A stretch of DNA of 64,000 bases from Myripristis murdjan (GCF_902150065.1 NC_044001.1:19783439-19847438), one strand, 5' to 3'. Positions 24,348 through 45,716 are shown, counted from the stretch's first letter. Made by a program: numbers and translations. Notes: generated from the letters alone by a model not told the origin.

Positions 24348-27300
24348 GTAAGGGGGATGACAGATTTTTTTTCTTCCTCCGCTAACAATGATTTATCCCC
24401 TCAGAGCCCCGTTTTGCTCCACAGCGAAGGGAGTGGGGCAAAAAAAGGGAAAAGAGGCTTAGCGTCATTGATAAAGAGCAGGCTAGTGTGTGCCATCGGT
24501 AGGCATCAGCGGCGAGGAAGAGGAGAAGATGTGAACAGAATGCAGTAAGGCCAGGTGTTGATGCTGGCAGGAGAAAGAGGGGAATAAGGGAAGACTGAGG
24601 GGTTTGCTGGATGGGTTCAGTGAAGGACTGCATCTCAAAGAAGAGCCTTCACCTTCTGCTCACCCCTCCTTCTCCTCCTTCACATCCCCTCTCTCCCTCT
24701 CTCTCCCTCTCTTTCTTTCCACAACCTCAGTTGCATGGATGAAGATACAATAATGCCTCATGTTTCCCAAAATGGATCACAGCTGACAAACACAGGTAGC
24801 TCCATTTTCATAGATTCAAACTGCAGGCAGTGTGTAAAGCAGCTTCCCCTTACCACCATTGTGTATTCTGAGTGTGGAGGCTGGCTGCTCAGGTAATATT
24901 TCTGGTCTCACCAGTCATAATGAATGGATGCCAGAGGAATCCAGCTGATGTACTGTACATACACTGTAGATGGATGCTGAGGGACGGGGATGGGAGCCGG
25001 CATGTGTCAAGATATTTTTAATCAACATTTTCCCCCGTTCCCAGCAAAGCTTGGTGTAAGAGGGCTTGAATGGGGAAGTAGCAGACAATGACTGAGCCGT
25101 ATTCTGTCTGACAGTCTGAATTTGAGATCCGCTCACTGTATTGTTCCAGCATATGTATAAGCAGCAGGATCATGTAGCCGTCCTTTCCAGAGGAGATTTC
25201 CGAATCAAGTGGTCTGTTTGGTGTTGTATGATATTGGTTGTTTATTTGGAAAATTTGTCCCCTTGTTAGATGCTAAAATCCATTTAAGGCATCTTAGAAA
25301 AGGGCATGGTTTAAAGTCTTAGCTTTTACAATCACAACTATTTTCATCCATGTCAACAGCAACTCAGAATGCATGCATTCACTTTGCACACCCCTAACTG
25401 AGACTGACCATATAACTGACTCAAGCTATAGCACGAGTCATGTCTGCACCTGCTATGATAAGGCAGAAACAGTTCGGACAGCCTGAATGAACCGATCTAT
25501 AGATCCACACGATGTCAGTGGTTCTGACAGTCTAAGGTTGATTGATGTTAACTGATCCTGATTGAATTCTTTGACTCAGATTAGCCCAGTGGTTTTTGAT
25601 TTTTCAGGTTATTGTATGGTTCATAAGTCTGTGCCTTAGGTGGTAATGTTATAGCTAAGGTCTGCAAGTGGCATGGCAATGGCACAGCTAACTCTAACCA
25701 AAACTACCATGCGTTGTGTCTCAGGTTACTCATTGATATTCAAGGAGAGAGGGGGGGCAGAGTACAGGATATGACAGAGAAGGTCTCTTTGGTGGATGCA
25801 TACACACACACACACACATACATGTACACGTGCACACACACACACAGCTGGATATCTGCTTTGCTGAGGGTGATGTGCAGAGTCCTGGGTCTTCTCAAGT
25901 CATTCGTTTTTTTGGAGGCCCTCTCATGTCGCTTATCTCCCCATCACAGGTTCACAATGTGGGACAGGCCAGCAGCACTCTCTCGTATGTACTGGGACGC
26001 TGACAAGCAGAGCTGGGGGCCACACACACTCACAGGTGTATGTGGCAGATCACTGTCATAGACCCCGCTGTGTTCATGATGGTTTTCAGGAATGCTCACG
26101 TCAGATTCGTGTCAGTCAAGGGAGAGGACAGTGTGCATTAACAGCTTAGTGTAGCCACCGGCCATGAGACGTTAAACACCACGGATTAAAAACAGACTCC
26201 GAGTCCAAATCAGGACAGCATGCCTTGAATCCCTCTCTGGACTGAAACAGGTCTCATGTCGGGTGACAGAGGAGGGGCAGCTGAGTCGGTGCAGATTGAT
26301 ACCAAGAGGGTTCGAGGTGCAGGAGGTTAAAAATGGCCGTCGCTTTATTCCTGGGAGAAGCATGCTGAGGGCCGGGGCTAAAAAATATAAATCAAAGAGC
26401 TTTCATAAGGACATGTGCGTACAGTAAAACTCCCACTGAGGCCCAATGCATCAGTAAATTAGACCCAAGAGAGAAGTGTTGGGCTTGTACGATTGGTGGA
26501 GCCTGATCATACGCCTCTATCAGCACAGCGTAGAATTGTTTAAAGCACTTGTGAGAGCCAAGAGCATCTTTAATTAAACAGAGTGTGGGTCAGGGCTGGA
26601 TTTCCTTACTGTCCTGCCTTTGGCCCTGAGTAAGACACTACATGTACAGTTGTGCACTACATGGACAAGCCTTGGGTTAGGATTAGTGCGCTGAATGTGC
26701 TCTTGATGTGTCAGCATCAATAGAACGGCCTGTAAAAGCCTTGGGACGTGAGAAGTGTTGCTTTGACAATGTTATTATGTTAAGGTGTTTATAGTGGATG
26801 CCGACCACAGCTTTTACTGTGCATTATCGTGTTAGTCCAAGCTGCAGGGCAAAATAAACTAGTTTTCTTGTCCGCTTACTTGTCCAGGAGAATCAGTGGC
26901 AATATGACAGGAGACAGAATGATGTATGTTCTCGGTCGACGCAACTGTCCTGTCCTCAAATCCCCCCCTTGTTGCGGCTTGTTTACTGCGGACAAAGCCG
27001 CCCAAGATGATGGAGAAAAGAGGTTGAGTCTTTTGAATCGAGAGGGCTGACAATCACAATGTTGTGCCCGGAGATAACAAAATGTGACGTGAAATGTGAA
27101 ACATTCTTTGTCAAGGCACCAACGGCTCTCAATCTATGCCCGTCTTTTCAGCGCGTTTGTGATTCTCTCCTCTTCCTTCCATTTCTCTTGCCCTTGTCTC
27201 TCTGCTCCTCCCTCCTCTCATCTTCTCTATCTCATTTTTTTCTGCCTGTTTCTCCTCTGCTTTCCTTCAACCATCTTTCTCTCTTGGTTTCTCATTTCTT

Positions 27301-28525
27301 GTTTCCTCCTGTCAACATTAGCACGGGAGTGATGTGCACTCACGCTCCTCTGTCTGCCCTTGAAGAACCAACAGCCCACACTGCTGGACGTGGACATCAT
27401 ATTTTTACTATTCACTTGCAGTCCCTTCCCATTCATAACAGAAGAACATGACAGAGAAGCTCTTTGATCACTTACTTGCTTGGGCTCTCAGTGCCCTGAT
27501 GCCCTGTGTCTTCAAACCATTTCTGACTTACTTCGCTCAGAGGTTTGAGTGAAAGCCTGGGAGATACACATGACGCATCGCTGCAACTTATGTGACATTT
27601 GAAATACCACAAGAGATGTCACTATCAATGAACTCAGTGTGAGCGTGGGTCATCCCAGCTTAATGTCCATGTTTTCCAGACTGAATACAGGCAGAATATG
27701 GGCATAATTGGGTAAGCTATGCTATATTGTTGGCCTCTAACATCATCTGGCTGTCATCATTTGCACACTTTCCTTGCTCTAACTTCCTTCGGCACACGGT
27801 CCCTTTTCAATGCCACCCAGACTTTGCGGTTCATAAAGTATTTACTGAAACTAGTTCATAACATTCAGTGCTGGCACCCTTGGGTATGCTCTGCATAGCT
27901 CCCCCACTCGCAAGAATAACCTTTATCAGAGATACAAATTCATCGAGAAGGCTCGAAAAAGTTGCTGTTTGACCGCTTCAAAGATATCAACCACAGAGGG
28001 ATGCAGCAGCGGAGAAACTGGCACGGCACGTCTTCACCAGCACCACTCAGTTCTTGATCCTCCTTTAGATATGAATAGCTCCTTTCTTTTCTTGCACTTC
28101 CTGTGTTGTAGATTCATTGTTGTAGATTGTAGGCTGATTTTCACAAAGGCACCAACCCTGCTTGCAAGCGTTGTCACATTTTTACAGTGAGTGACTTTGC
28201 CGAGGCTTGTGGGCGCATGCCGCTCCCTCAGATTACTTCTATTGTAAGTGCTTTGTCGTGCATGATACATCAGACCACTTCCATGAAATATGTATGGAAG
28301 CAACGTGGTATTCCGTGTCATTGAATTTAGCTTATTACATCACTTGTCTTCTCCTATTGACAGTCTTCGCATGTCTACAGAGGTGACTTCAAAGAGAAAG
28401 CAGAGATGTCTTGTGGTGAAAGAACTGCAGCAACTTAAATCATAAACACTGCTATTGGACCGGCCAGTCACGTCCAGCCCTTGTGTACCTTTTTCATGCC
28501 CTCAGATGGTGTGAGTGTATGTGCT

Positions 28526-28556
<31 letters not shown>

Positions 28557-29967
28557 ATTCGCAAAGCACAATGAAGAGATGACCCGCCCCCACCCCACAC
28601 CCCCCCACACACACCCCCTTGAGAGGCAAGGCAGTCTCATTACACTCAAAGGGCGAAACGGTCATCATAATGAAGCTGATAGAGGAGCAATCTCTAAGCC
28701 CTCACCACCGCACTGCAGAGTCCAAAAACAGCAGTTAAGACCTTGATGCTATCTATGCCACTATGAGATAGATGTAACTCCTGTAATTCAGCATAGCTGG
28801 ATTATGCTTATTCGTGCATTGACAAACACAAAAAGAGGATTACCTCATATCCGTCTCCCACCCTCACCTCACTATTTGACACGAATCTTGTACAGAATAA
28901 ACACGCGCCTGGTGCAAGGGAGGAAGGGGGCTATGTTGTGTCCTAAAATTAGATCAGTGAAGCACTGAACACCATACTAATTCTGCAAAGCAAAGGTACC
29001 TGCAGACTCCCTACATTTCTGCATGCCTGCCAACAAAAAAGATACAGGAGAAATCAGGGCAAATAGAAAAAAAAAATCATTCAGCAGAGCTTGGAGCACT
29101 AACATCCAGCAAATCCAATATCTCTCTTATCTCTCGATCCCCTCCCACTCACCCGCAACTCCTGCTCGGGGTGATTTGAACATGAGAGGGAGGCGAGCAC
29201 ACCCTCTCTTCTTCTGTTATGTCTTCTGTGGGAAACATATGGATCGACTGGTTACATATCTGCATAGTGCGAGAAGCCTGGCCACTCTGCCAGGTGAAGC
29301 AGCATTCAATAGGGGGTAAGGCTGTGTTTGGATCTTTACATGGCCCCAGAGTGGGAATGTATGGGTATAACATTTGGGGAAATCGACTGTGTTTGCATTT
29401 TATTCACAATTGGCACACTCCATCTTTTGTTTATTCAGATCTTACCAGCAGACGTGATACAAACTGAATATGTTCATCTGCTTTTCAGTGAAATTTTATG
29501 CATCCTCAGTGATGTAGTGTGTATATTTTCAGTGTATTGTAATTGCATCTACTTAATTTTTACGCCGACTCACAGTTGTAGGGATGGCAGTAACTAACGT
29601 AGCACAATTTCAGAATGACCTCATCCTCTTTGGCTTTTGATATCCCTGACAGCAGCTGGCTGAGTTTTGCTTCAGCACTTTGATAGATTCAAGACAAGCC
29701 ACTGAGGCATAGGGTCAAGTCCCTACAGTTTAGAGGGATGTGACCAGAAAGCATGATTATGCACTGTGCAACTTCAGCTGTGTGCATACAGTATATATTA
29801 TCCAGTGGGCTTAGAAATCAATAGCGTATTGCTATCAAGACAGTCATAAGCTTGGCGCATTCAAAGAGGTCATTATAAGGCCAGATGCATGTGATTAAAG
29901 CTTGTAAATCAATAATTGCATCTACTTTTCAATTCATTTTGCCCTAGCATGAGTCCACATGGTGCAT

Positions 29968-29968
<1 letters not shown>

Positions 29969-30030
<62 letters not shown>
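29969..30030. repeat. (GT)31 microsatellite
   Basis: Uninterrupted dinucleotide repeat, 62 bp. Confidence 0.97.
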
Positions 30031-30032
<2 letters not shown>

Positions 30033-31555
30033 GTGTGCTTGTGTGTGTGTTCCCACTTGGTTCTAGTAACATTGTGCTCACTGTAGTTTGTATTTCCAGA
30101 GTCTGTGGAGGCTCATAATGAAAAATGAATGTTGTGATATGTTCTTTTCTCTGCTTTTTTGAACTGATGACGCTTGATAAAGTAACACACAAAACAGCCA
30201 TCCTATTTGTGATGGTATCACCCTATTATCACTGGCAGTGGAGGACTATAGCAGTTTGCATTTCACTCATGAGTAAATATTGATTGATCTGTTTGTACAG
30301 GATGCACAAGTGCTATGTGTAAATATTTGCTCGGGCAATGCCAACATCTGCACATTGCACAGCTATCTAAGCAGATAGGCTCTCGCACAGCGAAAAATTA
30401 GAACAGATCGCGGTCTTCTCTTTCCTGTCGCGGTTTCTCAAGCGGTCCTTATTGGAAAAGCAGCCACAATTGGTAGTTAAAAGCCTTTCCATGTCTTTAG
30501 AAAGGAAACTGGGTCCCTTTGTCTCCACTACTTGTAGGTATGACTTACTCTGTAGTCATGGCCCCTTCTCCTCTCACTCCAACCTCCTGGGAAGCCTCAC
30601 ACCATAATGTCCCTGTCAGATAGAATTAAAGTCCTTCCCAGCACCACATTATGTACATAGGGAGAGCACAGAATGATACGCTTATGCAACACTTAGCATA
30701 TTAGCCTTGTGATTGAATTATCCTTGCAGGGAGACGAGTCCAACCAAGCAGTGTGTCTTCCCCCCTTTCCCTCTCGTCCTCTCCCCCTCTTTAATGAGCC
30801 AGGTTTAGCTGATGTGACCAGCGTGGCTGACCTGCCTCACCCTCTGGTGATGCACTGGGGCGCGCGGTGTGGTTAGTCACCGATACAGCTCATAACAGGC
30901 ATCACCGATGCCGATTAGAGCCATGCTGGTCTGAGGGCGGAGGTGGGGAGAGGAGAGGCTGCCAGCGTGATTGCCTGCTGAGCAGCGGACGCCTGCAAAA
31001 CTCATTTCCTCAACTCCCACCATTTCACAGTGCATGATGGGAGATTCTATCTGATCTTCTGAGGGCACCTTGTAGTTCTCCGCATTGGTCACGTAACGTG
31101 GCACACGAGGTTCTTCACAGCAGGTCTGCATGTCAGTTTGGTGCATGCAGTGCATTCCACCGAAATAAAACACACTGATTATTTATTATATATTGTCTTT
31201 GTGCTGTGATTAGTGGCCAGCATCCTCTCAATACTGTGAGCTAGATAAAAGAGTAATAATACTCGTCACAAGACTAATATGTGAGTGATTATCTCCCAGT
31301 ACAGCTGTGCAGCTTAGGAAATGAGATGTAATGTATTTAATTATTTTCCCAGTCTTGAATGGAAAAAACTGAACATACTAGAAACCTCAGTTCGTAGCTT
31401 GCCAAACATAGGGCCATCCATCTGAGGATTAAGTGGTTACCCTCCCTGCAATCAAGAGTGCGCAAGCTATTTAATTAGAATGAGATATGAAGGGGTTATG
31501 AAAGGGTTATGAAAGATAGCCTGCTGCACCTTATTTGTGTTTGTATTTATGTGTG

Positions 31556-31558
<3 letters not shown>

Positions 31559-31613
<55 letters not shown>
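31559..31613. repeat. (GT)27 microsatellite
   Basis: Uninterrupted GT repeat about 500 bp upstream of the first pak6 coding exon. Confidence 0.97.
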
Positions 31614-31617
<4 letters not shown>

Positions 31618-32114
31618 GCTTCTCCCACTAATGCACTGAAAGCCTGTGGGCACTGGCCAGGCCGGCCGCATGCTCATCAGTAAAAGGGCACAGAGAATGA
31701 ATAAGCCTTAATTGACCAGATATCCTTCATTACACATGTGCTTACAAATCCATCCTCTCTCCTTGGATCCTGTCTCAGAGGCACAAGCTAGTGACAGCCA
31801 GCGAGGCGGTTTGGAACATGCACAACCCAGGCATGGAACAGCCTTTAGACAAATGGTTTAAATATATTCTCCCCCCATGTTCCCATGTGGAGAAATCATC
31901 TGTTGGCAGTTGTCATTTGAATATACCTGGTCAGGGAATAGGCCTCAAGGAGAGTGGTAATGACTCTTTCACTGGGGCAACAGAGAGGAGGTATTTGTCT
32001 AAGCTCTAATGTGCTTTATGTGCTTATATTGGATGCAGTTAATTAATGGCTGAATGATTTTCTTGTGCAGGGCCATTTTGAAGTGGGCAAATTGTCGCTC
32101 TTGTGGGCCTAAGA

Positions 32115-39726
<7,612 letters not shown>

Positions 39727-40778
39727 CCCTGTAGGGCTCCTGGTCCCCAACGCCCACCTTCAGTCTGACCTATCCAGGCCTTGAACCAGGACCAGCACCC
39801 GGGTCCAACCTATCCAGCACCCAAGCCAATGGGAGATGAGCTCCAGGGAGCGGACCCGGACAGCATGGTGCTGCCAGAGTGTTCATGGCAGGACAGCAAG
39901 TTTGGCTGACAGACACAGCATGATCTCGGACATGAGAGAAGCACTTTAGTAGTGAATCAAAGGCAGCATGCAAGCACTATTCCTCACATCTCAGCTCAGT
40001 TTGGGCTAACTTTTGATTGGCATCCTGTAACATCCTGTGGGATTCTTCTCAAAACAACACGTCATGGTGCATATCAAGTGATAAACGAAAGCCAATATTC
40101 TACGTAACTATTTAATGAACACATGCTACACTGAAGATCCTTCATAGTGTTCATAGTGGGTACTATTTGCTAGCCGTGTAAAGCTTAAAAAGCTTGTGTT
40201 AGGCTTAAAACACAGTAGCTCATTGTGACATTATTAAGGAGGGAGTGCTTAGATAAAGTTACCTCTGCACACCCGCACTCTATGTTGTGGAAACGGGACT
40301 ACAACCTGGTACTCTTTGAATACTGACAATAGACTCTTTGCATGGCCAAACAGAGGCACACCTGGCCTGATGTGAATGCTTGAATATGTACAACACTGGG
40401 ATATGAGAGACAAGCCTCCTTTATTACCATAATAAATGGGTAGATGAAGGCCCAGCTGCTACTATTGGGCTACTGGAAAATCACTAGAACCATTTTCCTC
40501 CTTTTCATATTTATTGTTTTGTTTTTGTTTTTTGTTTTTTGTTTTCCAAAAGGTGTTGTGGGTTGTTTGTATGATGTGAAGTTGCAAATAGGGTTTCATT
40601 ATAAAGTATGGACTTGAAACATAACCAGACAAATAAATAATGTAAATACAAATACTAAATATTAGGTCCTTATACCTGCTGATCCACTGCAGTAAGATAT
40701 GAGATGAATCCAAACATTTTTTTTTGTTTGATTTCTGAAGTGCGAGTGTAAACTGTTGTGTGTGCACACAACTGATGT

Positions 40779-40827
<49 letters not shown>

Positions 40828-41160
40828 CGCGTGTGTGATGCCACCTTAGTGTTTGCTTCCAGTAACCCTCTCTGTATTGTGACTGATTTTGGAAAAAAAC
40901 ACAAGATGTGTGTGTTGCTCCTCAAGATGTCTATGCCTGTATTCGCATTGATTTGCCTAGATAAAGCACACAGGCTTGGCATGTGATGCTGCAGGACGTC
41001 CACCAGCTGAGAACACTTTGCACATGGTCTTTGTATTCTGACACAGATACATGTCGACATGTTTCATGTATTTGTATTTCTATGTGGGTCATTCATGAAA
41101 AAGAGAATTACACATTATTTTAATTTTGTATAAATCAATAAATGATGCATATTGAATCTC
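39727..41160 (+). other. pak6 3' UTR
   Basis: Runs from the stop codon to about 41160. Candidate poly(A) signals are AATAAA at about 40430 and at 41137-41142. It contains a (GT)n tract at 40784-40817. Confidence 0.55.
41137..41142 (+). terminator. Distal poly(A) signal of pak6
   Basis: AATAAA in ATCAATAAATGATGC; a second, proximal copy occurs near 40430. The opposing ankrd63 signal is only about 165 bp further on. Confidence 0.5.
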
Positions 41161-41305
41161 AGCTAAACACAATTTGATATGAATTCGTTCGATCAGTGCT
41201 GCCTCTCCCTCTCACACAGCCGTGCACAAACAAAACATGCACACACAGGCACATGTGCACACACGCATGCACACAGATTCAGTGAACTGCTGATGTTTCA
41301 ATGTA

Positions 41306-41311
41306 TTTATT
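41306..41311 (-). terminator. Candidate poly(A) signal of ankrd63
   Basis: TTTATT on the plus strand (AATAAA on minus), about 440 bases downstream of the ankrd63 stop codon. Confidence 0.45.
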
Positions 41312-41752
41312 AGATATTAAGTATGAATCATACAGTGCACGATCATTTGGCTGTTGTAGAATATCTTTAAGCAAAATACATTCAGTTGTGTGTTTCTTAC
41401 AAACACAAAGGCCATAGCGTATACAATTCATATAATATAAATCCTAAACATTTTAAATAAAGGCAAAGAAGTTATCTTAAATAGCTCACTGACAGAAATT
41501 ATGTTACATTAAGTATAAATCACATGTGAAATACAGCATGCAGTATGCAACTGAAACAATTACTGAAAAAATCATATTTTTTCCTGTAATGCACACTGCA
41601 AGTAATCATTAACTAAAACACAAGCATAGGAGTATTATTTTCTTATCAATGAACAGAATATGCCATCAGCCAATCCTTCTGCATTGTAAGAATTTTAAGT
41701 GCTGACAGAATATTTCTACCGACCATATCTGCTGCTTCGTATCATCCCCGTT

Positions 41753-43369
41753 CTAATCGAAGGCAGACTGAGAGGAGCTGCTTTCAAACTCACACTTCAC
41801 TCCACTGATGCTGTCAATGCTTGGCTGGCTGTTGACTTGCTGGTGTGTGTGAGAGAACGGGAAGGTTTCGGAGCGGGACATCCGCCCTCTGCCGTGTGAG
41901 GAGCTGGACGAACAGTCTTTCACCATTCTCATGAACTCTGGGGCGGTGAACCGTCGCAGCAGTCGGGTTCCCAGCCCCGTGAGCCCCGGGGTGCGGCTGG
42001 GAATTTTCCCCGACTCCATCTCACCTCTGGCAAACAGCAGTTTGTTGGGTCTGCTGGTCGCTGGGATGCTTCCCCTCTTCTGTTGCTCTCTCTTGCTTGA
42101 TGGAGCTGCGCTGTTAGTCTCATCTTTCTGTGATTTGGCATTCTCCCTGGGTGCCTTAACAGACTGGCTCTTGCCATTTAAAAGTGGTTTTGGCACGGTG
42201 ACAGTTTTGTCAGCATCGTTTGTCAGGCCCCGGGTGTTCCCTTGACATTCCATCTTGTCTAACAGGGATCTCTCGTCCTGTAGTGAGGCTCTCTTTAATT
42301 TGCTGGCTGACAGGCTCATGTCACGCATATCACCCTGATAGGACTGCTTTCTGCTGTTCAGAACGTCCAGGTTAAACGACTTTGCTTTTCCCCAGAAAGG
42401 AAAACTCTCTGGTGTTTTCTGTTGAAGTCCAATGTCTTGGCTGACATCTTTCTGGCTTGGTTCGGGCAGGGAGTTCAGTGTTTTAGTCCCTCGAAGGTCT
42501 CTTAGCTGGCAGTTTTGGAGTTGTTTGGCAGTGAAGAGAACACTGTGATCCCCCTCTGTCTGGCTTCTGTCTAGCTGAGGCGGTAGAGCCCAGTGGTGGC
42601 GATGGTTGCTGTCCTCTGGAGACTGGCTTCTGGGACACTTGACATGGTTCCAGACACCATTGCTGTCCCCAACCTTCAGCTGTCTCTGAAATACTTCGGG
42701 CAGCTGGTCTTCACTGCTGTTGAAGTGCTTGGAGAATCTCTCCAGAACGTGTCTGGGGAGCTTGTTGGGTAACCGGCACTCCTCCTCGACTGAGGTCCCT
42801 GCATCAACAAGTGGATCATCTCTGCCAACACTTCTCCTGCAAGGGAAGTTCAGGATCTGGACACACTGGTTGTGTCCAAAGAAGTTTGCCACCTGGATTG
42901 CTGAGTGGCCGGCGTTATTGGTTCGGTCCAGCCTGAGTCCCAGTCTTTTGAAAGCCCGGACCAGGAACTCCAGAACTTGGCTGTGTCCAGAAAAGGCAGC
43001 GTACATCAGAGCACTGTTTCCCCAGGCATCAGAGACATCTGGGTCAGCATTGAACTGCACAAGCAGCTTGACCACATCAAGGTGACCCATTTCACATGCA
43101 TGACTTAGGGCCGTGCGGCCGTCATCATCCTGGCAGTTGACATCAGCCCCTTTCTCTAGCAGCAGCCGGGTGAACTTGGCCCTCGCCCCGGGGTCCTGCA
43201 GACACACAGCAAACATGAGGGGGGTGCGGCTGTTTTCTGTCTTGGAGTTAATGATGCGTCCGTCCAGGGCATCCAAAATAAAGCGTGCTAAGTGAACTTT
43301 GCCACCATGCATGGCATCCAGGAAGGTTTTGGTGCCAGAGCCCTGGCGTAAATCTTTTGGCCGCATCAT
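41753..43369 (-). CDS. ankrd63: ankrd63, ankyrin repeat domain protein 63
   Basis: A single coding exon of 538 codons. The start chosen is the first of two ATGs (43369-43367, MMRPKDL), matching human MLKPKDL; the 53 codons further upstream in the open frame have no counterpart and contain acceptor-like sites. Residues about 13-175 hold ankyrin repeats (RTPLMFAVCLQDP, GRTALSHACEMGHLDVVKLL, GNSALMYAAFSGHSQVLEFL, AGHSAIQVANFFGHNQCVQI). LGLRLDRTN is identical to human. The C-terminal 360 residues are low-complexity and Ser/Lys-rich, with a conserved island LLRRFTAPEF. The human protein is about 380 residues, so the fish tail is much longer. The molecular function is poorly known. The position between pak6 and plcb2, facing pak6, is the same as in human. 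Confidence 0.93.
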   Translation of the reverse strand: MMRPKDLRQGSGTKTFLDAMHGGKVHLARFILDALDGRIINSKTENSRTPLMFAVCLQDPGARAKFTRLLLEKGADVNCQDDDGRTALSHACEMGHLDVVKLLVQFNADPDVSDAWGNSALMYAAFSGHSQVLEFLVRAFKRLGLRLDRTNNAGHSAIQVANFFGHNQCVQILNFPCRRSVGRDDPLVDAGTSVEEECRLPNKLPRHVLERFSKHFNSSEDQLPEVFQRQLKVGDSNGVWNHVKCPRSQSPEDSNHRHHWALPPQLDRSQTEGDHSVLFTAKQLQNCQLRDLRGTKTLNSLPEPSQKDVSQDIGLQQKTPESFPFWGKAKSFNLDVLNSRKQSYQGDMRDMSLSASKLKRASLQDERSLLDKMECQGNTRGLTNDADKTVTVPKPLLNGKSQSVKAPRENAKSQKDETNSAAPSSKREQQKRGSIPATSRPNKLLFARGEMESGKIPSRTPGLTGLGTRLLRRFTAPEFMRMVKDCSSSSSHGRGRMSRSETFPFSHTHQQVNSQPSIDSISGVKCEFESSSSQSAFD

Positions 43370-45357
43370 GCTAGAACAGCCTCTTCTGGCGTGCTGAGAA
43401 AAACAGTGATAAATAGAGAGAGAAAACGCGTAGCAAGTTCTCCGGACCTCTGTGTTGACAGTGACTGCATTTACCTCAGAGTAAGTCTCAGTGAGAAGCT
43501 GCCAGTGTTTTAATACCTCCCTCTCCACATGCCCTCCCCACGTTGCCTAGGAAACAACCGTCTGAGGACCATTATGCAGCGGCAGCATCCATTCAGCCCA
43601 AGCACTCTCTGCCTGGAGAGAAATATATGCTATTTGAATGGAATAATTATTCAAGGAGAAAAACATGGCCAGTGTTTTTCATGTGAGGTCTGCAAGGTTA
43701 AACCAACTTATATGCAACAGTTGAGTCCCTTTTCAGTTCAAGACTATATTATCACCGATACTCTTACCAGAGGTTTGAGGCAAGAATGGAGCCAGGCTTT
43801 GCTCGGTAAGAAAAGGGAAGGGAAATGAACATTTACACACGTTTTTTTTTATGGCAAACCATTGAAATACACCAAGCATTCTCCACCTGGTGTATCAGGC
43901 TCATGATACAGTGTAAGAAGCTCAGATTAATAATGAAAAGGTTTATAAAATTGGTAGCCTTGTGGACAAAATGGGTCCTTTTTAATCGTGAAAATAGGAA
44001 ATCTATGGCACTCCACAAGAGGCTCAAAAAGCCTTTATTTTATTAGCTTAACGAACTGACAAATAAAAGCAGTGCTAAACTGATGTGCTATTGTTGCTTT
44101 CCCTTGTGCCAAACAATCCAGTCCTCTCACTGACTTGAATCCATTTGATGACTCAGATATGAGGATGAGGCCTCTGTTTGTCTGAGGATAAAAAAGTATG
44201 ATTGGTTTCTGAAGAAACACCAAAAATATATATGAAAAAAAAAATATATATATGTACACATGACCATGGAATGCCCCCCTTAATATAACTGCACACCACA
44301 TAAAAAACATACTGCTGACAAGATTAGTCTTGTGGTAGGATACATCTGCATGTACACTGTTTTGCCATTGCATAGAGTGGAAACACACAGATAATCATGT
44401 TTTGTCATAGCATTTGCAATATTCATTCATTCATTTATTCATTCATTCATCCATTCACTAATGTTCTATTTCATCTTATGACCAACCCCCGACTTATTAT
44501 TTGTTCTTTACCAAATCTGCCTCTATCAGTCAAATTCAGTGTCCTTAGCCCAGCTTGTCTCTTACATCTTTTATCAAGGCTTGTGTATTAAAATTGACAA
44601 GGACCATTTTTACAGCTTGCCTGTATCCTCTCCACAAGCACTGGATTTAATTTGATTTTAATTGCTAATATAAATCTCAGCAGGACCAAAACCAGTCCAA
44701 ATAGCGGAGGTGAGAGAAACATTGCCAGGGTTCCACCTTCCTCACTGTTCACCATCCGGCTGCAGACACTTCACTTCATCAGACCCTCAGCAGGTCCCGC
44801 AGCAACTGCCACTCCCTCATCTAAACGGAAGACATTCATGGCCGATGCTTCCTCCAGCACGCCTTCCAGCGGATGGCAGCTATGCTCTAAATACAAGAAA
44901 TATCTTTTCATAACAAGACTGTGTCCTTGTAATATCTCAGTAAGTTTAGGTTCCTATTAAGCCAGAGATTCCACTATAGATTTATCTCCACAATGCCAAG
45001 TGTGTAGTATTGAACTGCCGTATTATGTCCTAAGGATTTATGCTCTGCCTTCCAAGTACATAAAACACCAAGAGGAGAGAACGAATAACTCAAATCCAAT
45101 GATATCAAAATGAATTATTGATGGATGCTGGCTTGCGAGATAAAGGGAAAATAGAGCCCATGTAATACATAGGTTATGCATGTTTAAACATAAGAAAAGC
45201 TGAAGAAATAAATCCTGTTTCTAATATATTCTGTTTTTGTGGTTTGGGTGTACCGTTCAAGGATGGCCCATTTAACTCTTTTGACTGTCAAGCGGGGAGT
45301 TGATGTGGGCCTTTATTAGCACCACCCATTAAAGTGCAAAGATTTAGCCCCTGTATC

Positions 45358-45716
45358 TCTGATAACAAAGTATATTTACTTGAGTACTGTACTCATGTAC
45401 AATTTTGAGGTACCATTATTTTCATTTTGTGAGACTTTACACTTTTACTCCACTACATTTCAGAGGCAAAATATTGCACTTTTTACTGCACCCTATTGCT
45501 TTAGTCACAAGTTATTTTGCAGAGTAAGCTTTTTACATTCAAAACACACAAAGCATTGTTTAGGGATACCGTTGTATTTAACATACTTGGTGTGTTACCC
45601 TCTGATTTATCAAATGATTCTTACAGTTTTATTTTTCTACTGTTTTATTTTTGTTTGGCAGCAAAAAATGGCTCTATGACCTCGATCACCCTGTGCCACT
45701 TAAAGCATTAAAATAC
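45358..45716. repeat. Fragment of a high-copy teleost repeat
   Basis: Contains TTTACTTGAGTACTGTACT, then ACTTTTACTCCACTACATTT followed by CAGAGG, and TGCACTTTTTACTGCACC. This signature recurs throughout fish genomes. Ends are not defined. Confidence 0.55.

Larger units (their letters stand above)
24348..32070 (+). other. Presumed long 5' intron of pak6
   Basis: No conserved coding segment seen. It contains (GT)31 at 29969-30030, a GT tract at 31559-31613 and shorter TG/CA runs near 25800-25850 and 28530-28556. The first coding exon appears to begin after an acceptor (ttcttgtgcag) ending at about 32070. Confidence 0.45.

Noticed and set aside
23633-24388. Several overlapping open frames on both strands
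   Set aside because: Products of GA/TG repeats (ERERER, SLSLSL, THTHT text), not proteins.
19643-32100. Missing C-terminal half of bub1b
   Set aside because: Looked for kinase-like motifs on the plus strand and found none; the gene has its own poly(A) signal at 20557.
41931-43085. Plus-strand open frames opposite ankrd63
   Set aside because: Shadows of the ankrd63 coding exon; no homology features.
43370-43528. Upstream extension of ankrd63 to an earlier ATG (53 extra codons)
   Set aside because: Human homology begins at MMRPKDL; the extension contains acceptor-like sites and no conserved residues, so it is probably 5' UTR or intron.
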